Shown piece after piece: positions 62,734 through 64,000 of a stretch of 64,000 nt of DNA. Position 1 is the first letter of the stretch; each line of letters opens with the position of its first letter. Position numbers and translations under genes: made by a program. Origin of the DNA: Porcincola intestinalis (GTDB lineage Bacteria; Bacillota; Clostridia; Lachnospirales; Lachnospiraceae). The DNA lies in contig NZ_VULZ01000008.1 in the NCBI RefSeq assembly GCF_009696445.1, positions 1-64,000 on the forward strand, in the 5' to 3' direction. Below the pieces are notes generated by a model, which did not search any database, was not told where the DNA came from, and worked only from the letters and a program-made list of their open reading frames with translations.

Positions 62734-63606
62734 TTACTTGAAAGCCCTTTTTATCTGCTCCAGAAACTTACCAGCAATAGGAGTAAAGGTCTGATATTTA
62801 TTCCATATGAGATATAGTTCTGACTTCAGTTCAGGTGAAAGTGGTCTGAATACCATGTCAGTTCCTTCGGTATTTATCAGATCCTTAAATGTAAGAAGTA
62901 TTCCAAGGTTTTCTCTTGCAAATACAGAGCCGTTATAAGATAGCCTGAAGGAGCCTTCAAGTTTTAGCTTAGGAAATCTTTCTTTAGCCCATATTTTGAT
63001 TTCATTGTTCCAGCTTTGCTCAGAGACAAACAGAGGCTGTCCTATCAGGTCAGAGACATGGATGGATTTTTTCTTTGCAAGGGGATGAGATGAAGATATG
63101 ATTGCTCCCCATACATCGGCTTCCGGAAACTTAACATATTCATATTTATTGCTGTCAGGTGTTTCACATAGTACAGCAAAGTCTAAAATGCCCTTATCAA
63201 GCTTTTCAGTTACCTGCTCAGTATCTCCGCTGGTTATATGATAAGTGAAGTTGGGGTATTTTTCTTTTAACTTATAGATCTCTCTGGCAAGATATCTGAT
63301 CTGATAGCTCTCGGCCAGTCCAAAATAAATATCCCCACCTGTTATATCATCCAGGGAACTAAATTCCTGTTCTATCTTATCTGACATAGCCACAAGATCC
63401 TGAGCACGGTCACGTAGAAGCATCCCTTCGTCCGTAAGCGAAATGCTGAAACTGTGCCTTACAAACAGTTTCTTTCCAAGTTCTTCCTCTAATGATTTTA
63501 ATGTCTTTGAAAGAGTAGGCTGTGATACATGAAGCTGCTCAGCAGCCTTTGACATATTTTCTTCCCTTGCAACTGCAAGAAAATATCTGAGATTTTTTAT
63601 TTCCAT
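62734..63606 (-). CDS. LysR-family transcriptional regulator
   Basis: This 290-residue regulator has an N-terminal winged helix-turn-helix ('MEIKNLRYFLAVAREENMSK', 'AAEQLHVSQPTLSKTLKSLE') and a C-terminal effector-binding domain in two lobes ('GDIYFGLAESYQIRYLAREI', 'AIISSSHPLAKKKSIHVSDL'). The ATG at 63606 has GGAGG 5 bases before it. It is divergent from the small gene at 63729 and a probable alpha/beta hydrolase gene, which it likely activates. The effector is unknown. The base composition is clearly more AT-rich than in the lysS region. Confidence 0.92.
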   Translation of the reverse strand: MEIKNLRYFLAVAREENMSKAAEQLHVSQPTLSKTLKSLEEELGKKLFVRHSFSISLTDEGMLLRDRAQDLVAMSDKIEQEFSSLDDITGGDIYFGLAESYQIRYLAREIYKLKEKYPNFTYHITSGDTEQVTEKLDKGILDFAVLCETPDSNKYEYVKFPEADVWGAIISSSHPLAKKKSIHVSDLIGQPLFVSEQSWNNEIKIWAKERFPKLKLEGSFRLSYNGSVFARENLGILLTFKDLINTEGTDMVFRPLSPELKSELYLIWNKYQTFTPIAGKFLEQIKRAFK

Positions 63607-63639
63607 GAAAACCTCCATAAAGTTGACGATGAAAGTGTT

Positions 63640-63654
63640 ATTCCAAAAACGAAT
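63640..63654. promoter_or_regulatory. Candidate LysR-type box
   Basis: ATTC-N7-GAAT lies in the divergent intergenic region. It is a short dyad of the size and shape expected of a LysR binding site (T-N11-A). Confidence 0.4.
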
Positions 63655-63728
63655 ATCATGAAATTTATTTTATTCATTAGCGAAAACCTGGTCAAGGATT
63701 TACTATGAAATCAGAAGGAGCAAAAAAG

Positions 63729-63944
63729 ATGGATACCAAAAAGATTCTTGAAAGCCTTACTGACATGGGCTGTGATGAGAAAGAAATAAGCTTTATGAAA
63801 AAGATGTATGAAGAAGGGGATACAGATACGCTTCTTCGAGATCTTAGAAAATGCCGGTGCCATCTGATGGACGATCTTCATGACAGTCAGAAGAAAGTTG
63901 ATAACATGGATTTTTTGATAAGACAGATCCAAAAAGAAAAGTAA
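63729..63944 (+). CDS. Small helical protein of unknown function
   Basis: This 71-residue all-helical protein begins 'MDTKKILESLTDMGCDEKEI' and ends 'HDSQKKVDNMDFLIRQIQKE'. A Cys pair 'RKCRCHLMDDL' lies in the middle. AGAAGGAG is 10 bases before the ATG at 63729; an earlier in-frame ATG at 63705 lacks such a site. Similar small proteins often precede hydrolase or flavodoxin genes under LysR or MerR control in Clostridia, and their role is unknown. Confidence 0.65.
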   Translation: MDTKKILESLTDMGCDEKEISFMKKMYEEGDTDTLLRDLRKCRCHLMDDLHDSQKKVDNMDFLIRQIQKEK

Positions 63945-63964
63945 TTAAAACGGAGGAATGTAAA

Positions 63965-64000
63965 ATGATCAGAAAAGAAGAACTGAACCTTGTAACGGAA
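63965..64000 (+). CDS. Start of a probable alpha/beta hydrolase gene (cut by window end)
   Basis: The first 12 codons, MIRKEELNLVTE, follow a CGGAGGAATG binding site. The start resembles the family of which a C-terminal remnant is present at 4525-4911. Identification is tentative because only 36 bases are visible. Confidence 0.4.
   Translation, partial: MIRKEELNLVTE

Overview
The window looks like the chromosome of a Lachnospiraceae-type Firmicute. The right-hand gene order (birA, a DUF6145-type gene, dusB, greA, lysS) and the azlCD, Mo-cofactor, argF and udp/cdd genes are typical of that group. This assignment is inference from gene content and order. Three composition blocks are visible by eye: an AT-richer accessory region (about 1-39 kb), a GC-richer conserved region (about 42.4-62.7 kb), and a second AT-rich segment that begins just after the lysS terminator. 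No rRNA, tRNA or CRISPR array was recognised.

Region 0-6.5 kb: a MATE exporter lacking its usual N-terminus, fragments of mobile-element genes, a GNAT acetyltransferase, an array of hairpins, a nitrilase, and a decaying MerR-controlled redox cluster (truncated alpha/beta hydrolase, lipoprotein, flavodoxin, internally deleted carboxymuconolactone decarboxylase-cupin).

Region 6.5-36 kb is a defence island. A type 1 BREX operon (HTH gene, brxA, brxB, brxC, pglX, pglZ, brxL) is followed by an Avs-like STAND NTPase, a GmrSD-like DUF262/DUF1524 enzyme, a broken DUF6998 gene, Fic, HNH, Xre and MazF remnants, and an AbiE toxin-antitoxin pair. The BREX operon is doubly interrupted, and both lesions look reversible. 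A 5.38-kb mobilizable transposon with a TnpX-type serine recombinase sits in brxC between two GCAGG copies, and its exact removal restores the reading frame. An 8-bp tandem duplication shifts the frame of pglZ, and loss of one copy restores an 841-residue protein. The transposon carries a MobA/L relaxase, an RSF1010-like oriT core, and a methyltransferase gene preceded by a leader peptide inside a long stem, which suggests inducible resistance. The Avs-like gene is cut by one in-frame TAG.

Region 36-42.4 kb: a complete MATE exporter, an IS3 transposase remnant, an MFS gene frameshifted at an A-run, a PadR-controlled membrane-stress-type operon, and azlCD.

Region 42.5-62.7 kb: a two-gene ATPase/helicase pair that resembles Shango SngB-SngC but has no TerB gene beside it, then uridine phosphorylase, cytidine deaminase, a membrane protein, a secreted peptidoglycan-binding protein, a molybdenum-cofactor operon, an SPFH protein, argF, birA, dusB, greA, and a lysyl-tRNA synthetase fused to an HD domain. 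Several of these proteins contain short tandem codon-block repeats in linkers. The window ends with a LysR regulator divergent from a small protein and the first codons of a probable alpha/beta hydrolase.
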